Shown in pieces: positions 36,585 through 45,812 of a stretch of DNA of 64,000 bases. The DNA is taken from positions 38,783-102,782 of the forward strand of contig CAZOVB010000008.1 in the NCBI GenBank assembly GCA_964583095.1. Reading direction: 5' to 3'. The notes below the pieces were generated by a model. The model did no database searches. It was not told where the DNA came from and saw only the letters and a list, made by a program, of their open reading frames with translations. Position 1 is the stretch's first letter. Each line of letters starts with the position of its first letter. Both the position numbers and the translations under genes were made by a program. This DNA comes from CAZOVB01 sp964583095 (GTDB lineage: Bacteria > Planctomycetota > Phycisphaerae > SM23-33).

Positions 36585-39500
36585 TCAGCGGGTCTTTGCG
36601 GTGGTGATGGCGAAGACCGCCGGAGCGCCGTAGTTCTCGATTCTCCGCGTGCCGGCCGGCAGGCGGATGTCGATCGACTCGATAACCTTCTCGGGCTTGG
36701 GATTGTTCCACTGCATGGCATAGACGGCCAGGTGACCGTCTTGCACGCCCTGGGCCTTGGCCTGCCAGGCCACGACGGCCTCGACCATGTCCTCGGCCTC
36801 TCCGGGGCCATACCAGGGCCCGATCGCCTTGCGGTAGCGAACCGGCACGACGACGCTCTCGCCGCCGCGGTAGTGGACCACGTACTCCAGGACGACCGGG
36901 TATTCCAGTTCCAGCAGTTTCTCCTTCTTGCCCTGCCGGGCCTTTTCCACCTTCTCATCGAAGCGCGTAGCGCTCTGCTGGGGGTTGTAGGTGTGCAGGA
37001 AGAAGACGGCTGCGGCATGTTCGCCGACCGGGATCTTCTTGTAAGCCTTGCGATCGACCGGGCTGTTCTTGCCGGCAAAGGCAGCGACCGACGGCGTGTC
37101 GGCCATGCGGAAGTCGCTCAGGTTGAACAGGATGCCCCGCATGCGCTGCTCCCGGCCGGGCAGCGAAGCCAGGTCGTTCTCCCGGTAGTCGCGGTCGACT
37201 GGGCGGAACCACGGCGTCTTGCCCGACTCGGCATCGCGGCGGGGGAACATGTTGTAGATATCTTCGGGAAGGTTCACCGGTTTGTATTCCAGCCCCGTGC
37301 CGACGACCACGCTCTGGGCAGCGGCGAACTCCGCTCCCAGATTGGTCAGAACCGCCTTGGTGATCGCGCCTTTCTTGGGCAGGTTGGCCGGATTGGCCTC
37401 GGTGGCCAGGTAGTTGATGTTGTTCAGCAGGATGCCACCCTTGCCCTGTGGGTAAGAGACCAGTGCGGCCGGCTGCATCAGGGGCTGAACCTTCTTCTCG
37501 AACTCTTGGCTTCGCTTGGCCCAGAGTTCCACGGTGGAGATGCCCACAATGTCACGGTCGCGATTGAGAACGTACTTCGAAACCGTGAAGGTAACCTTGT
37601 CGGTCTTCCGGGGCTCGAAGGCAAAGAGCTGTTCGGACGAGCCGGGTTCCACGTCAAAGGAAAGCTTCTTTCCGCCGTCGTGGAAGTCCAGGGTGATCTC
37701 CTCGACGCTGCTGTAGCCGGTGTCGAAGGAGGCGGTCACCTTTTCGATCGTTTCCTCGCGGGGCAGATCGAAGACAAGCACGGGCTCCTGGCCCTGGGCG
37801 GATTCAAAATAGGCCAGGTACTTCCAGAACTCCGCGGAGGTCAGGCCGTTGGCGACGTTGCGGGGATTGGGCATGCCCACGGCTTCCTGCTTGGGAGGCA
37901 TGCCGTTGATGGTCGCAAACGGCGCTACGTTCTTGTAATCGACCACGTAGGTATAGGCGTCGTGGGTTCGGAACTCGGTTCCCTTCCACCAGGCGATCCG
38001 CTGGCCGGTGGTCATGACCAGGTCGCCCAGGCTCACGCCCATCGCCAAGGCCCTGCGGGGCAGGACCACGCTGACAGCCTCGCGGGTGTATGGACGCATG
38101 ATATGCTCCACGCCCACGAGCTTGTTGAACTGGGCCAGTCCATCGGGGCCTACACCCAGGAGCACCAGCCAGCCGCCCTGCTGCTTGAACTTGGCGAGCG
38201 AGTCCATCGCGCCGGCCAGCCGGGAGAGGTTCTCCTTGCTGCCGCGGGCGACAACGACTCCGCCGGGGTTGGAGTCGATGGCCTGGAGGACGTCGTCCAC
38301 CCGCCGGCCCTTGAGGCCGAGGTCCTTGAGCAGTCGCGTCGGGTACTCTTCTTCGTCCATGGCCACCAGGACATCGCGTCGCAGCGGCGTGTAGTCGTAT
38401 GCGTAGTTGATGAGTTGATCGGTCAGGCGACGTGCGGTCACGTCCCGATCCAGCTTGGTCAGGCAGAGCATCTGGTTGACGATCAACAGCCCGTCGTTGT
38501 CGGTGCGGGATTCCGAGAGCGGCGTGTAGGCCAGGGCGGCCCCGCACTGGACAATCGGCAGCGCACCGGCCGAGGGCTTGAGGTACGGGTTCTTGTAGCT
38601 GGTGTGGTCGTCGTTCCAACAGAAGAAATCCGCCGGCTTGAGACCTTCCATGACCGGATGGCTGCCCATCTGAATATGGGAGATGCGTCCGACGGACTGG
38701 GAGAGTTCATAGTCTGCCGGCAGGGCCCGGTAGCGAAGCGGCACGTCCTGTTCGAAAACGACGATGCGCATTCCGCTGTCAGCCAACTGCTGCCAGAGGG
38801 AAAGGCCCGAGACCTTCTTGCTGATCGAATCGCGTCCGACCAAAAAGACGTGCTTGCCCATCGGGACATCCTGGGGGCTCTTGACCTCGGTGAAGTCCAG
38901 GCCACGCTCCCGCAGATGCTTCTTGAGCTCGCCCGAGGAATCCAGCACGAACGTCTGCCGGGAGGTCGAAGGCTTCTTGTCCAGGTTCCAGGGCAGGAAG
39001 CGCACGGGCTTTTCATCCCGGAAGTGCTCCTTGTCGCCCTCGCGAACGATCAAAACGTACTTGCCCTCGGTGATCCTGCCGACCTGGGGAACCTGGAAAC
39101 GCGTGGACCAGTACTGCCTGCCGCCGATGTCCAGGTCGAAGGTCTTCTCGTCGCCGGCGACCTTCTTTCCGTCCATGTGGAGTTCCCACACGCCGGTGAG
39201 CTTGCGGGGCTTGCTTGTCTGGTTGATGATGCGCAGCTTGCGGTCGATCTCCTGCGAAGAGCCGAAGGTCCAGTTCCACTGGCGGACCAGCAGGATGATC
39301 GGACTCCAGGCTTTCTGGTGGGTGGTATCCATGTCGCCGTCGAACAGCGCCCAGGCGCTGGAGACATCATTGAAACGATAGCCTTCGTTGAGCATCCGGG
39401 CGATCCTGGCCCGGACGGGGAAGGTGGCTTCGTCGCTGAGATAAACCTGCTCGCCGCCGATGACCGCCAGCGAATCGATCGGCTGGCCCCGGCCATAGAA

Positions 39501-41963
39501 GATCTCGCCGTGGTGGATCGGCTGATTGCGGACCATCGTCCATCCGCCGCGTTCGTTGGGAACGTTGTACCAGTGCTCGCCGGTGTAGGCTGCGTCGGGA
39601 TAGTCGTTCCAGTCCACGCCGTACCCGCGGTCGGTGTAGTGCCCGCCGTTGACGGGCATGGGGCCCATCTTCTTGGCCGGCTCGACCCATTCGCCGTCGC
39701 CTGTCCACGTTTCGGGATCGGTCAGGGCGTCGCCGCCGTCGACCATCACCGGACGTGTCGGGTCCAGCTCCATCAGCTTGCCCCCGACGTAACGAATGGC
39801 CGGGCAGTAGGTGGGCAACTGACCGGCATTGGCGGCAGAGACGAATGTCACCTCGTTTTCCAACGTCCAGATCAGGATGCAGGCGTGGTTGCGGTAGCCG
39901 CGAACCCAGGCCAACTGCTGATCCAGCACGTTCTGCATCAGGCGCCGGTTGTAGCCTTTGTATCCCTTCTCGTCATCGGATGTAAGGCCTCGGGCGTAGT
40001 TGAACACCTGCCCGTCGAAGGCGCCGGTATCGCGAACCACGATTCCATTTTCGTCGAAGAGATTCAGGATCCGGCGTTTGCTCATCCCGCCCCAGCCTCG
40101 GTGCATCTTGCCCCAGAACCGCTTGGAGTTTCGCCCGGATTCCTCGGCCGTCTCCACCAGCGTCCGGGGGGTTTTGAGCTGGGTCTTGTTCAGGTCGTTC
40201 CAGAACTGCCACGGCTTGCCGTTGATGGTGTAGAGCACGCCGTCCTTCCAGCCCCACTGGCGGAAGCCGAAACGCGTCCATTTCGTATCCACGACCTTCC
40301 CGTCCCGGACGACCTCGGTCTTGATCATGTACAGGTTCGGATCGTCGGGCCACCAGAGCGTCGGATTCTTCCAGTCGAAGGAAAGGTCGAACGTGCTGCG
40401 ACCCCCGGCCTCGGCGGTCACCTGTCTGGTCTCGAATGTCTTTTCAGGCTGGGCGGTCTTCCAGTGGCCCTCGCGGCTCCAGGGAACCACGCTGTTTCGC
40501 AGTTCCACCTGGATCCGGCGATCTTCGGGGTTTTCCAGTGTGATCTCCAGGCCAAGCTTCTTTTCGGTGACCGAAGGCTTGGCGAAGACGTCTTCCACGT
40601 ACGGCTTGCCGCCGGCGACGACAAACTTCACGTAGTCGCTGATGCCCGGCACGTCGCCGTCGGACTTGGGGGCTGAGACGGGGAAGTCCACCGATGCACC
40701 CAGGTTGGAGCTGCTCAGGGCGTTTGGGGGCATGCCGAAGATGCCTCGCAGCCCGATGCCCTCGGTGGCCTTGGCCCGGTTGCGGTTGACCGCGTAGTAA
40801 TGACTCTTGACGACCACGGCGATTTCATTGACCGCCCCGGGCTCGATCAGGTTGGTAAGATCCACTTCCCAGGGGGCGTCGTGGTTCTTGCTCCAGCCGG
40901 CCAGTTTGCCGTTGACGAACACGCTGGCGATCATGTTGAACTGCTCGAAGTCCAGGCTGAAGCCCCGGCCCTTCATCTCGGCCGGCACCTTCACCCGGGT
41001 GCGGTAGATCACCCGGTGGGAGAACTTGAAAAGATGCGGCTTGCCGGAGTTGCCTCCCGAGCCGCCGGCGTAGCCGCTGGTGACGCCATCGGAGGAAACC
41101 AGCGTCAGCGGCACGGGGACCGCATACCAGAAACGCTCGTCCATGTCGGCCGGGAGCTGCTTGACCGCTTCCCACTGGGTCTGGACGGGGATATCCTCCG
41201 GGTCCCACTGCATGTTGTCGCCGTATTCGTCCCAGCGGGCAATTTGCCACAGGCCCGTCAGTTCGACCTCGCTTCGCTTGCCCTGCCCGACAGCGGGGAC
41301 CTGGTAGACCTTTTTGGCTGCTTCCAGGTCACCTTCCTGCATGTATTTCTGTCCCGGCTTGAACTTGCCGTTGGGCCTGAACGGTTCATTTGTGATGTAC
41401 AGCGCGTCCATCATATGCAATGTGCGCTGCTTTTTTACATTGCCGTTTTCCCTCTCCTGCAGATACGGCTTGTGGCGGAACTCGATCGTGTGTTTGCCGG
41501 CCGTCAGGTCGACCTGCTGATCGAGTTTGAGCCAGCCCAACTGGTTCCAGAGCGACAGTTCGACCAGGTCGATGGTGTACTCGTCCGGGCCCAGCGTTTG
41601 CCATCTGCCCCCGTCCAGGCGCCAGTCGAAGGGCGAGCGGGCCTTTTCGTAGCCCACTCTCGACCAGAGCGTGTACCGGTCTGTCCGGGGGACCTCGAAC
41701 TCGTAGCTGACGATGAGGCCTTCTTTGGGCAGTTTCTTCTCAGCGTCTTCGTATTTCATGAATCCGCTGAACATGGACTTCCCGGACTGGAATTCCGGCC
41801 TGGCCATGGGCCCGATCCGGAAGCCGGCCTCGGAGAGTTCCACGTTGGAGCGGGTGGGTTCTTCGGCTTCGATCCAGACCCCTGCCCCGGAAGCTCCAGC
41901 CGAGCAGACAAGGACCAGAAGAATCGAGAGCCAACGGTGAGACAGCGCGCGTAGATGAGTCAT
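36585..41963 (-). CDS. Giant secreted GH2-family glycoside hydrolase
   Basis: A 1792-residue protein, about twice the usual GH2 length; AAGG lies 8 bases before ATG 41963. The signal peptide ends near SAGASGAG. An N-terminal carbohydrate-binding-like part (VWIEAEEPTRSNVEL) is followed by GH2 sugar-binding and Ig-like domains (LWWPDDPNLYMIKTEVVRDG). In the TIM barrel, WTLENEVTF holds the likely acid/base Glu704. The C-terminal ~900 residues include further beta-rich domains. GH2 enzymes cleave beta-galactosides, mannosides or glucuronides; substrate unknown. It is divergent from a polysaccharide-lyase-like gene, so the two may share a substrate. Confidence 0.85.
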   Translation of the reverse strand: MTHLRALSHRWLSILLVLVCSAGASGAGVWIEAEEPTRSNVELSEAGFRIGPMARPEFQSGKSMFSGFMKYEDAEKKLPKEGLIVSYEFEVPRTDRYTLWSRVGYEKARSPFDWRLDGGRWQTLGPDEYTIDLVELSLWNQLGWLKLDQQVDLTAGKHTIEFRHKPYLQERENGNVKKQRTLHMMDALYITNEPFRPNGKFKPGQKYMQEGDLEAAKKVYQVPAVGQGKRSEVELTGLWQIARWDEYGDNMQWDPEDIPVQTQWEAVKQLPADMDERFWYAVPVPLTLVSSDGVTSGYAGGSGGNSGKPHLFKFSHRVIYRTRVKVPAEMKGRGFSLDFEQFNMIASVFVNGKLAGWSKNHDAPWEVDLTNLIEPGAVNEIAVVVKSHYYAVNRNRAKATEGIGLRGIFGMPPNALSSSNLGASVDFPVSAPKSDGDVPGISDYVKFVVAGGKPYVEDVFAKPSVTEKKLGLEITLENPEDRRIQVELRNSVVPWSREGHWKTAQPEKTFETRQVTAEAGGRSTFDLSFDWKNPTLWWPDDPNLYMIKTEVVRDGKVVDTKWTRFGFRQWGWKDGVLYTINGKPWQFWNDLNKTQLKTPRTLVETAEESGRNSKRFWGKMHRGWGGMSKRRILNLFDENGIVVRDTGAFDGQVFNYARGLTSDDEKGYKGYNRRLMQNVLDQQLAWVRGYRNHACILIWTLENEVTFVSAANAGQLPTYCPAIRYVGGKLMELDPTRPVMVDGGDALTDPETWTGDGEWVEPAKKMGPMPVNGGHYTDRGYGVDWNDYPDAAYTGEHWYNVPNERGGWTMVRNQPIHHGEIFYGRGQPIDSLAVIGGEQVYLSDEATFPVRARIARMLNEGYRFNDVSSAWALFDGDMDTTHQKAWSPIILLVRQWNWTFGSSQEIDRKLRIINQTSKPRKLTGVWELHMDGKKVAGDEKTFDLDIGGRQYWSTRFQVPQVGRITEGKYVLIVREGDKEHFRDEKPVRFLPWNLDKKPSTSRQTFVLDSSGELKKHLRERGLDFTEVKSPQDVPMGKHVFLVGRDSISKKVSGLSLWQQLADSGMRIVVFEQDVPLRYRALPADYELSQSVGRISHIQMGSHPVMEGLKPADFFCWNDDHTSYKNPYLKPSAGALPIVQCGAALAYTPLSESRTDNDGLLIVNQMLCLTKLDRDVTARRLTDQLINYAYDYTPLRRDVLVAMDEEEYPTRLLKDLGLKGRRVDDVLQAIDSNPGGVVVARGSKENLSRLAGAMDSLAKFKQQGGWLVLLGVGPDGLAQFNKLVGVEHIMRPYTREAVSVVLPRRALAMGVSLGDLVMTTGQRIAWWKGTEFRTHDAYTYVVDYKNVAPFATINGMPPKQEAVGMPNPRNVANGLTSAEFWKYLAYFESAQGQEPVLVFDLPREETIEKVTASFDTGYSSVEEITLDFHDGGKKLSFDVEPGSSEQLFAFEPRKTDKVTFTVSKYVLNRDRDIVGISTVELWAKRSQEFEKKVQPLMQPAALVSYPQGKGGILLNNINYLATEANPANLPKKGAITKAVLTNLGAEFAAAQSVVVGTGLEYKPVNLPEDIYNMFPRRDAESGKTPWFRPVDRDYRENDLASLPGREQRMRGILFNLSDFRMADTPSVAAFAGKNSPVDRKAYKKIPVGEHAAAVFFLHTYNPQQSATRFDEKVEKARQGKKEKLLELEYPVVLEYVVHYRGGESVVVPVRYRKAIGPWYGPGEAEDMVEAVVAWQAKAQGVQDGHLAVYAMQWNNPKPEKVIESIDIRLPAGTRRIENYGAPAVFAITTAKTR

Positions 41964-42160
41964 GAGATTGCCTTTTTTCCAGCGGAGAGAGCGTCGAAAC
42001 GTCGTGCGAAATAGCTGTGTACTTCCTGGACGAAGCCGGGTCCAATCCCCGGGTTCCACAGAATACCTTATCGACTGCGCGTCTTTTTTACAACTCGGAA
42101 CCGCCTGGAATCTTTCAGTCCCCGTTTGATCCGTTTTCCAAGGCTGTGTGAGGACATTTC

Positions 42161-42189
42161 TTGGCCTGAGCCAGGCCGGAGGGTACTAT
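42161..42189 (+). promoter_or_regulatory. Candidate promoter of the heparinase-like gene
   Basis: TTGGCC (42161-42166) and TACTAT (42184-42189) are separated by 17 bases, about 50 bases before the start codon. Both hexamers are imperfect. Confidence 0.35.
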
Positions 42190-42239
42190 CGGGGTCGGAA
42201 CATTCGATTTCTTGCGACGATGAACGATGGGAGGAAACC

Positions 42240-44129
42240 ATGATCCGCTTTGCTGCGCCGACCCTGATTCTGGCTCTGTTCTGTCTGGCCGGGGCCCGGG
42301 GAGAAGATCTGGCCCAGAAGATCCGCCAGGGACGAAAGTCTCATCCGCGCCTGCTGGTGGACAGCCAGGGCTGGGGCCCCGTCCTGGGGCGAATCGAGCA
42401 GGATCCGCTGCTTGAAAAGACGGCCTCTTCCGTAATCGCCACCGCCGATGCGATGATCGACCTTGCCCCCGTCCGTCGCAAACTCAAGGGCCGACGGCTC
42501 CTGGGCGTCTCCCGCGACTGCCTCCGCCGGGTGGTCTACCTGAGCCTGGCCTACCGTCTGACCGGCCGGCAGGGCTATGCGGATCGGGCCGGTGAGGAAA
42601 TGCTCGCAGCCGCGAGGATGAAAAACTGGAACCCCAGCCACTTTCTGGACGTGGCGGAGATGACCGCCGCCCTGGCCCTGGGCTACGACTGGCTCCACGA
42701 AACGCTGGACGAAGAAACGCGGGCGACGCTGCTCAAAGCCATCGTGGAAAAAGGCCTCAAGCCCTCCCTGCCCAAGGCGTGGTGGCAGGATGCGACCAAC
42801 AACTGGAACCAGGTCTGCCACGGAGGCCTGACGCTGGGAGCCCTGGCCGTGATGGAACACGAACCGGAGCTGGCCCGCAAAATCCTCTCCCGGGCCATCC
42901 GGAGCGTTCCGCGGGCGATGGACCAATACGCGCCGGACGGGGCCTATCCGGAAGGGCCCGGCTACTGGGCTTACGGAACGACCTACAACGTGTTGATGAT
43001 CGACGCCCTGGAATCCGCCCTGGGTGATGACTTCGGCCTGACCGGGGCGGAAGGCTTCCTGGAATCCTCCGACTACTATCTCCACGCCTCGGGCCCCACC
43101 GGTGTGCGCTTTGGCTACTCCGACTGCAGGCCTGAGGCCTCCGGCGTGGAGCCTGCCATGTTCTGGTTCGCCCGGAAACGCGACAAGCCCGCTCTGCTCT
43201 GGCGACAGAAGCCCTCCCTTACCCACCGGGTCGGAATGGAACCGCAAGGCCAAGGCCACAAGAACCGCTTCCTGCCCCTGGTGCTTCTCTGGGCGGGCAA
43301 ACTGGATTCGATTCCCGCCCCCGATCAGCGACACTACCGTGGTCGAGGCCCGACGCCTATCGGCCTGCACCGGAGCCAATGGAGCCCCGATGCGACCTAC
43401 GTGGGCTTAAAGGCCGGCTCGCCCGGGACCAACCATGCCCACATGGATATCGGATCGTTCATCCTGGAATCCCAGGGCATCCGCTGGGCAGAAGACCTGG
43501 GTAAGCAGTCCTACAACCCCCTCGAGCAGGCCGGCGTGGACCTCTGGAACCACGGGCAGAAGTCCCAGCGGTGGAGCGTCTTCCGCTGGAACAACTTCAG
43601 CCACAACACCCTGGTGGTCGATTCCAAGCTGCAATGGGTCGCGGGCAAGGCCGAGATCATCGACTTTGCCGCAAACGGAGCCCAGGGGCATACGGTTATC
43701 GACATGTCGCCGGTGTACCGATTTCAACTGGCCTCTGCCAGGCGAGGCGCCTGGCTCCGGGCGGATGCTTCGGTGATCATCCAGGACGAACTAAAGGCCC
43801 TGGCCAAGCCGACCGAGGTCCGCTGGGGCATGGTCACCCGGGCGAAGGTCGAGATCCAGGGTGCTGACGCCCTGCTTACACGGGAGGGCAAGACGATGAA
43901 GCTGCGCGTCCTGGAGCCATCGGGCGTCAAGCTGGAGACCTACGAAACCGCCAAGCCTCGCCGGGACTACGACGAGCCCAACCCCGGAACGCAGATGGTA
44001 GGCTTCAAGGTCGCCCTGCCCGCCTCGAGCCGGCAGCGTTTCGTCGTCCTGCTCAGCCCGGGCGAAAAGCCGTCCCAAGACGTTGAAATCACCCCCCTGG
44101 ACAAGTGGAGTTCTTCGAGCGGGAGATGA
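42240..44129 (+). CDS. Heparinase II/III-like polysaccharide lyase
   Basis: A 629-residue secreted protein; GGGAGG lies 5 bases before ATG 42240. The signal peptide ends near GARGED. The N-terminal alpha/alpha toroid carries NNWNQVCHGG and YPEGPGYWAYGTTY. The C-terminal beta-sandwich has NHAHMDIGSFILESQGIRW and AEDLGKQSYN, the heparinase II/III metal/His region. Such lyases cleave uronic-acid polysaccharides such as heparan or alginate by beta-elimination. Sulfatases elsewhere in the window fit a sulfated substrate. Exact PL family not assigned. Confidence 0.87.
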   Translation: MIRFAAPTLILALFCLAGARGEDLAQKIRQGRKSHPRLLVDSQGWGPVLGRIEQDPLLEKTASSVIATADAMIDLAPVRRKLKGRRLLGVSRDCLRRVVYLSLAYRLTGRQGYADRAGEEMLAAARMKNWNPSHFLDVAEMTAALALGYDWLHETLDEETRATLLKAIVEKGLKPSLPKAWWQDATNNWNQVCHGGLTLGALAVMEHEPELARKILSRAIRSVPRAMDQYAPDGAYPEGPGYWAYGTTYNVLMIDALESALGDDFGLTGAEGFLESSDYYLHASGPTGVRFGYSDCRPEASGVEPAMFWFARKRDKPALLWRQKPSLTHRVGMEPQGQGHKNRFLPLVLLWAGKLDSIPAPDQRHYRGRGPTPIGLHRSQWSPDATYVGLKAGSPGTNHAHMDIGSFILESQGIRWAEDLGKQSYNPLEQAGVDLWNHGQKSQRWSVFRWNNFSHNTLVVDSKLQWVAGKAEIIDFAANGAQGHTVIDMSPVYRFQLASARRGAWLRADASVIIQDELKALAKPTEVRWGMVTRAKVEIQGADALLTREGKTMKLRVLEPSGVKLETYETAKPRRDYDEPNPGTQMVGFKVALPASSRQRFVVLLSPGEKPSQDVEITPLDKWSSSSGR

Positions 44130-44397
44130 GACTTCACAGAGACTTGGAACGATCTTGGCGTGTTCTTCATCTTCCCCTGATCCGCGGATTCTATGCTTGA
44201 AGCCAGAGAGGGACGCGCGGAGAGTTCTTCCCGCGCCGGATTTGCCCTGCATGGACCATCGGTTCGACAGCACCTGGCGGGCAGTGGCCTGCGGGGTGCT
44301 GTCCTGCGCGCAGAGTTGCGGGGCCGGCCCGGAGAGGACCGACCCCGCAAGGTATATGGCATCGGCCGGCGCTTGGGCCCGGCCTGGCGGGATGTCT

Positions 44398-45210
44398 CTA
44401 CTTGCCGGCAGGCTTGAGCGGAACGATACTTCTCGGCTCGATCACGCGGAAGGTGAACGATTCGGCCAGGAAGAATTCCACCTCCTCGCGGTCGTGACTG
44501 GCGTAGCCGACGGAGAAATCCTTACCGACGGTCAGTTCAAAGTCTCCGCCGCGTCCCGAGGCGAGCAGTCCGCCCTTGATCGCGGGGCTTCTCGATACGG
44601 ATCCGCCCTCGAGCAGATCCTGGATGATCCGATGGGGTGGATAAGCTGCGCCCTTTGTCTGACTCATCAGGTCGAAGTACATCCGGGGTTCGAGCACCAG
44701 GTTGTAGGGACCGGAGATGTTGGCCTGGACCAGCGCCTGGACGGCCGAGGCGACCGCGCCGGGCAGATCCGCAGCCGACTTGGGCATCGCGATGGGTTTG
44801 TGTTCCGACGCGTCGGCCAGGCCCTTGATCTGACCGTCCTTGAAGCCGTTGAGGATGGCTCCGTCTTCAAACCGGGCAGCCTGGGTGGCAGCCTCTTCGA
44901 CCGGGTCGAGATCGACATCCTTGGCCCCGCGGGTGACGTTGTCCAGCTCGAACTGGCTGAGGGTAAACGGGATTCGAATCTCCAGCAGGGGCAGGACTTC
45001 GCGTTGGCCCCAGGGGACCTCGGCGTCGGGTTTGGAGATTTTGAGTCGGCCGGTATTGACGGCGGCGATCTCCCAGCCCAGGGGGCCTTGGAAGTCGACA
45101 AGTTGCCGTCCGACCAGGTTGTCCTGGAGGGTGGCTAAGGCCTGGGCGTCTATCTGGGCCCAGGCTTCGTCGGATACCGGTGCGTTCTGGCGTTTGAGGA
45201 TGCTTGGCAC
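44398..45210 (-). CDS. Family 1 encapsulin shell protein
   Basis: A 270-residue HK97-fold capsid-like protein. It starts MPSILKRQNAPVSDEAWAQI and has GPLGWEIAAVNTG, FELDNVTRGA, ISGPYNLVLEP, SGRGGDFELTVGKDFSVGY and FTFRVIEPRS, which align with the Thermotoga encapsulin along its length. It assembles into a hollow icosahedral compartment in the cytoplasm that packages cargo bearing a C-terminal tag. GTG 45210 has AAGGAG 7 bases upstream, lying inside the end of the cargo gene; the two genes are 2 bases apart. Confidence 0.96.
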   Translation of the reverse strand: MPSILKRQNAPVSDEAWAQIDAQALATLQDNLVGRQLVDFQGPLGWEIAAVNTGRLKISKPDAEVPWGQREVLPLLEIRIPFTLSQFELDNVTRGAKDVDLDPVEEAATQAARFEDGAILNGFKDGQIKGLADASEHKPIAMPKSAADLPGAVASAVQALVQANISGPYNLVLEPRMYFDLMSQTKGAAYPPHRIIQDLLEGGSVSRSPAIKGGLLASGRGGDFELTVGKDFSVGYASHDREEVEFFLAESFTFRVIEPRSIVPLKPAGK

Positions 45211-45212
45211 GG

Positions 45213-45593
45213 TTATTCTCCTTGGTTCTTCTTCATGGAACCGATGTTCAAACTGCCCTGGGACGAAGCGTCGGACGGCTCCTGCCGGCCGGAGCCTTCG
45301 GAGCCTTCCTCGACTTCGGTGATGGGCGCTTCGGTGAACAGGTAGGTGCGCAGATTCTCATCGACCTCCGGGAAGTTGCGCCGCAGCCACTCCAGATTCA
45401 TGCAGGCGTGCTCGATCTCTTCGTCGCGGTTGTGGATCAGGACCTGCTTGAGAGAAGCATCCTGGGTTACCGCCGCCCGCTGGTGATACCACATGACGGC
45501 TTCGAGTTCCTCGATGAGGCTTTCGACCGCCCGGTGCTGATCGATGATTTCCTGGGGCAAAAGGTCTCTGGGTTCATGCATTTCCAACGGCAT
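45213..45593 (-). CDS. Encapsulated ferritin (EncFtn) cargo protein
   Basis: A 126-residue half-ferritin that oxidises Fe(II) inside the encapsulin. ATG 45593 has AAGGAG 7 bases upstream. Compared with Rhodospirillum EncFtn, at a constant offset of 3, it keeps the ferroxidase residues Glu29, Glu59 and His62, and the entry-site residues Glu28, Glu31 and Trp35. A flexible Ser/Gly/Glu linker leads to SLNIGSMK (114-121), a typical encapsulin-targeting peptide. It is cotranscribed with the shell gene. Iron storage and detoxification follows from family knowledge. Confidence 0.95.
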   Translation of the reverse strand: MPLEMHEPRDLLPQEIIDQHRAVESLIEELEAVMWYHQRAAVTQDASLKQVLIHNRDEEIEHACMNLEWLRRNFPEVDENLRTYLFTEAPITEVEEGSEGSGRQEPSDASSQGSLNIGSMKKNQGE

Positions 45594-45659
45594 CAATGGT
45601 CTCCTTCCGGTCCAAGGCAGATGGCCCGGGCAGGTCCCGGGCTCGCGTCGTTACAGATT

Positions 45660-45706
45660 GCATACAAGGCGGGGCCTGAAGACGGCTCCGCTTTATCATT
45701 GTATAC
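45660..45706. promoter_or_regulatory. Separated inverted repeat upstream of the EncFtn operon
   Basis: GCATACAA (45660-45667) and TTGTATAC (45699-45706) match 7 of 8 as inverted arms. The right arm contains a TACAAT -10-like hexamer on the minus strand. No clear Fur box is present. Confidence 0.3.
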
Positions 45707-45812
45707 ACCGAAGGCAGGGCAAATCATATCGGGGCCAAGCTTTACCCCTCCGGGCCCGCTACAATTCCCCGAAGATTCTTCGCGTGTTCTTTCAGACCAT
45801 CAAGGGTGAATC

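Noticed and set aside
33862..36711. A 949-codon open frame opposite mutS
   Set aside because: mutS is certain on the + strand; the antisense translation is Gly/Leu/Gln-rich shadow sequence.
36732..40676. A 1314-codon open frame opposite the GH2 gene
   Set aside because: It is antisense to a gene with clear GH2 motifs. Long antisense frames arise from the GC-biased third positions, and its translation has no known domain or ribosome site.
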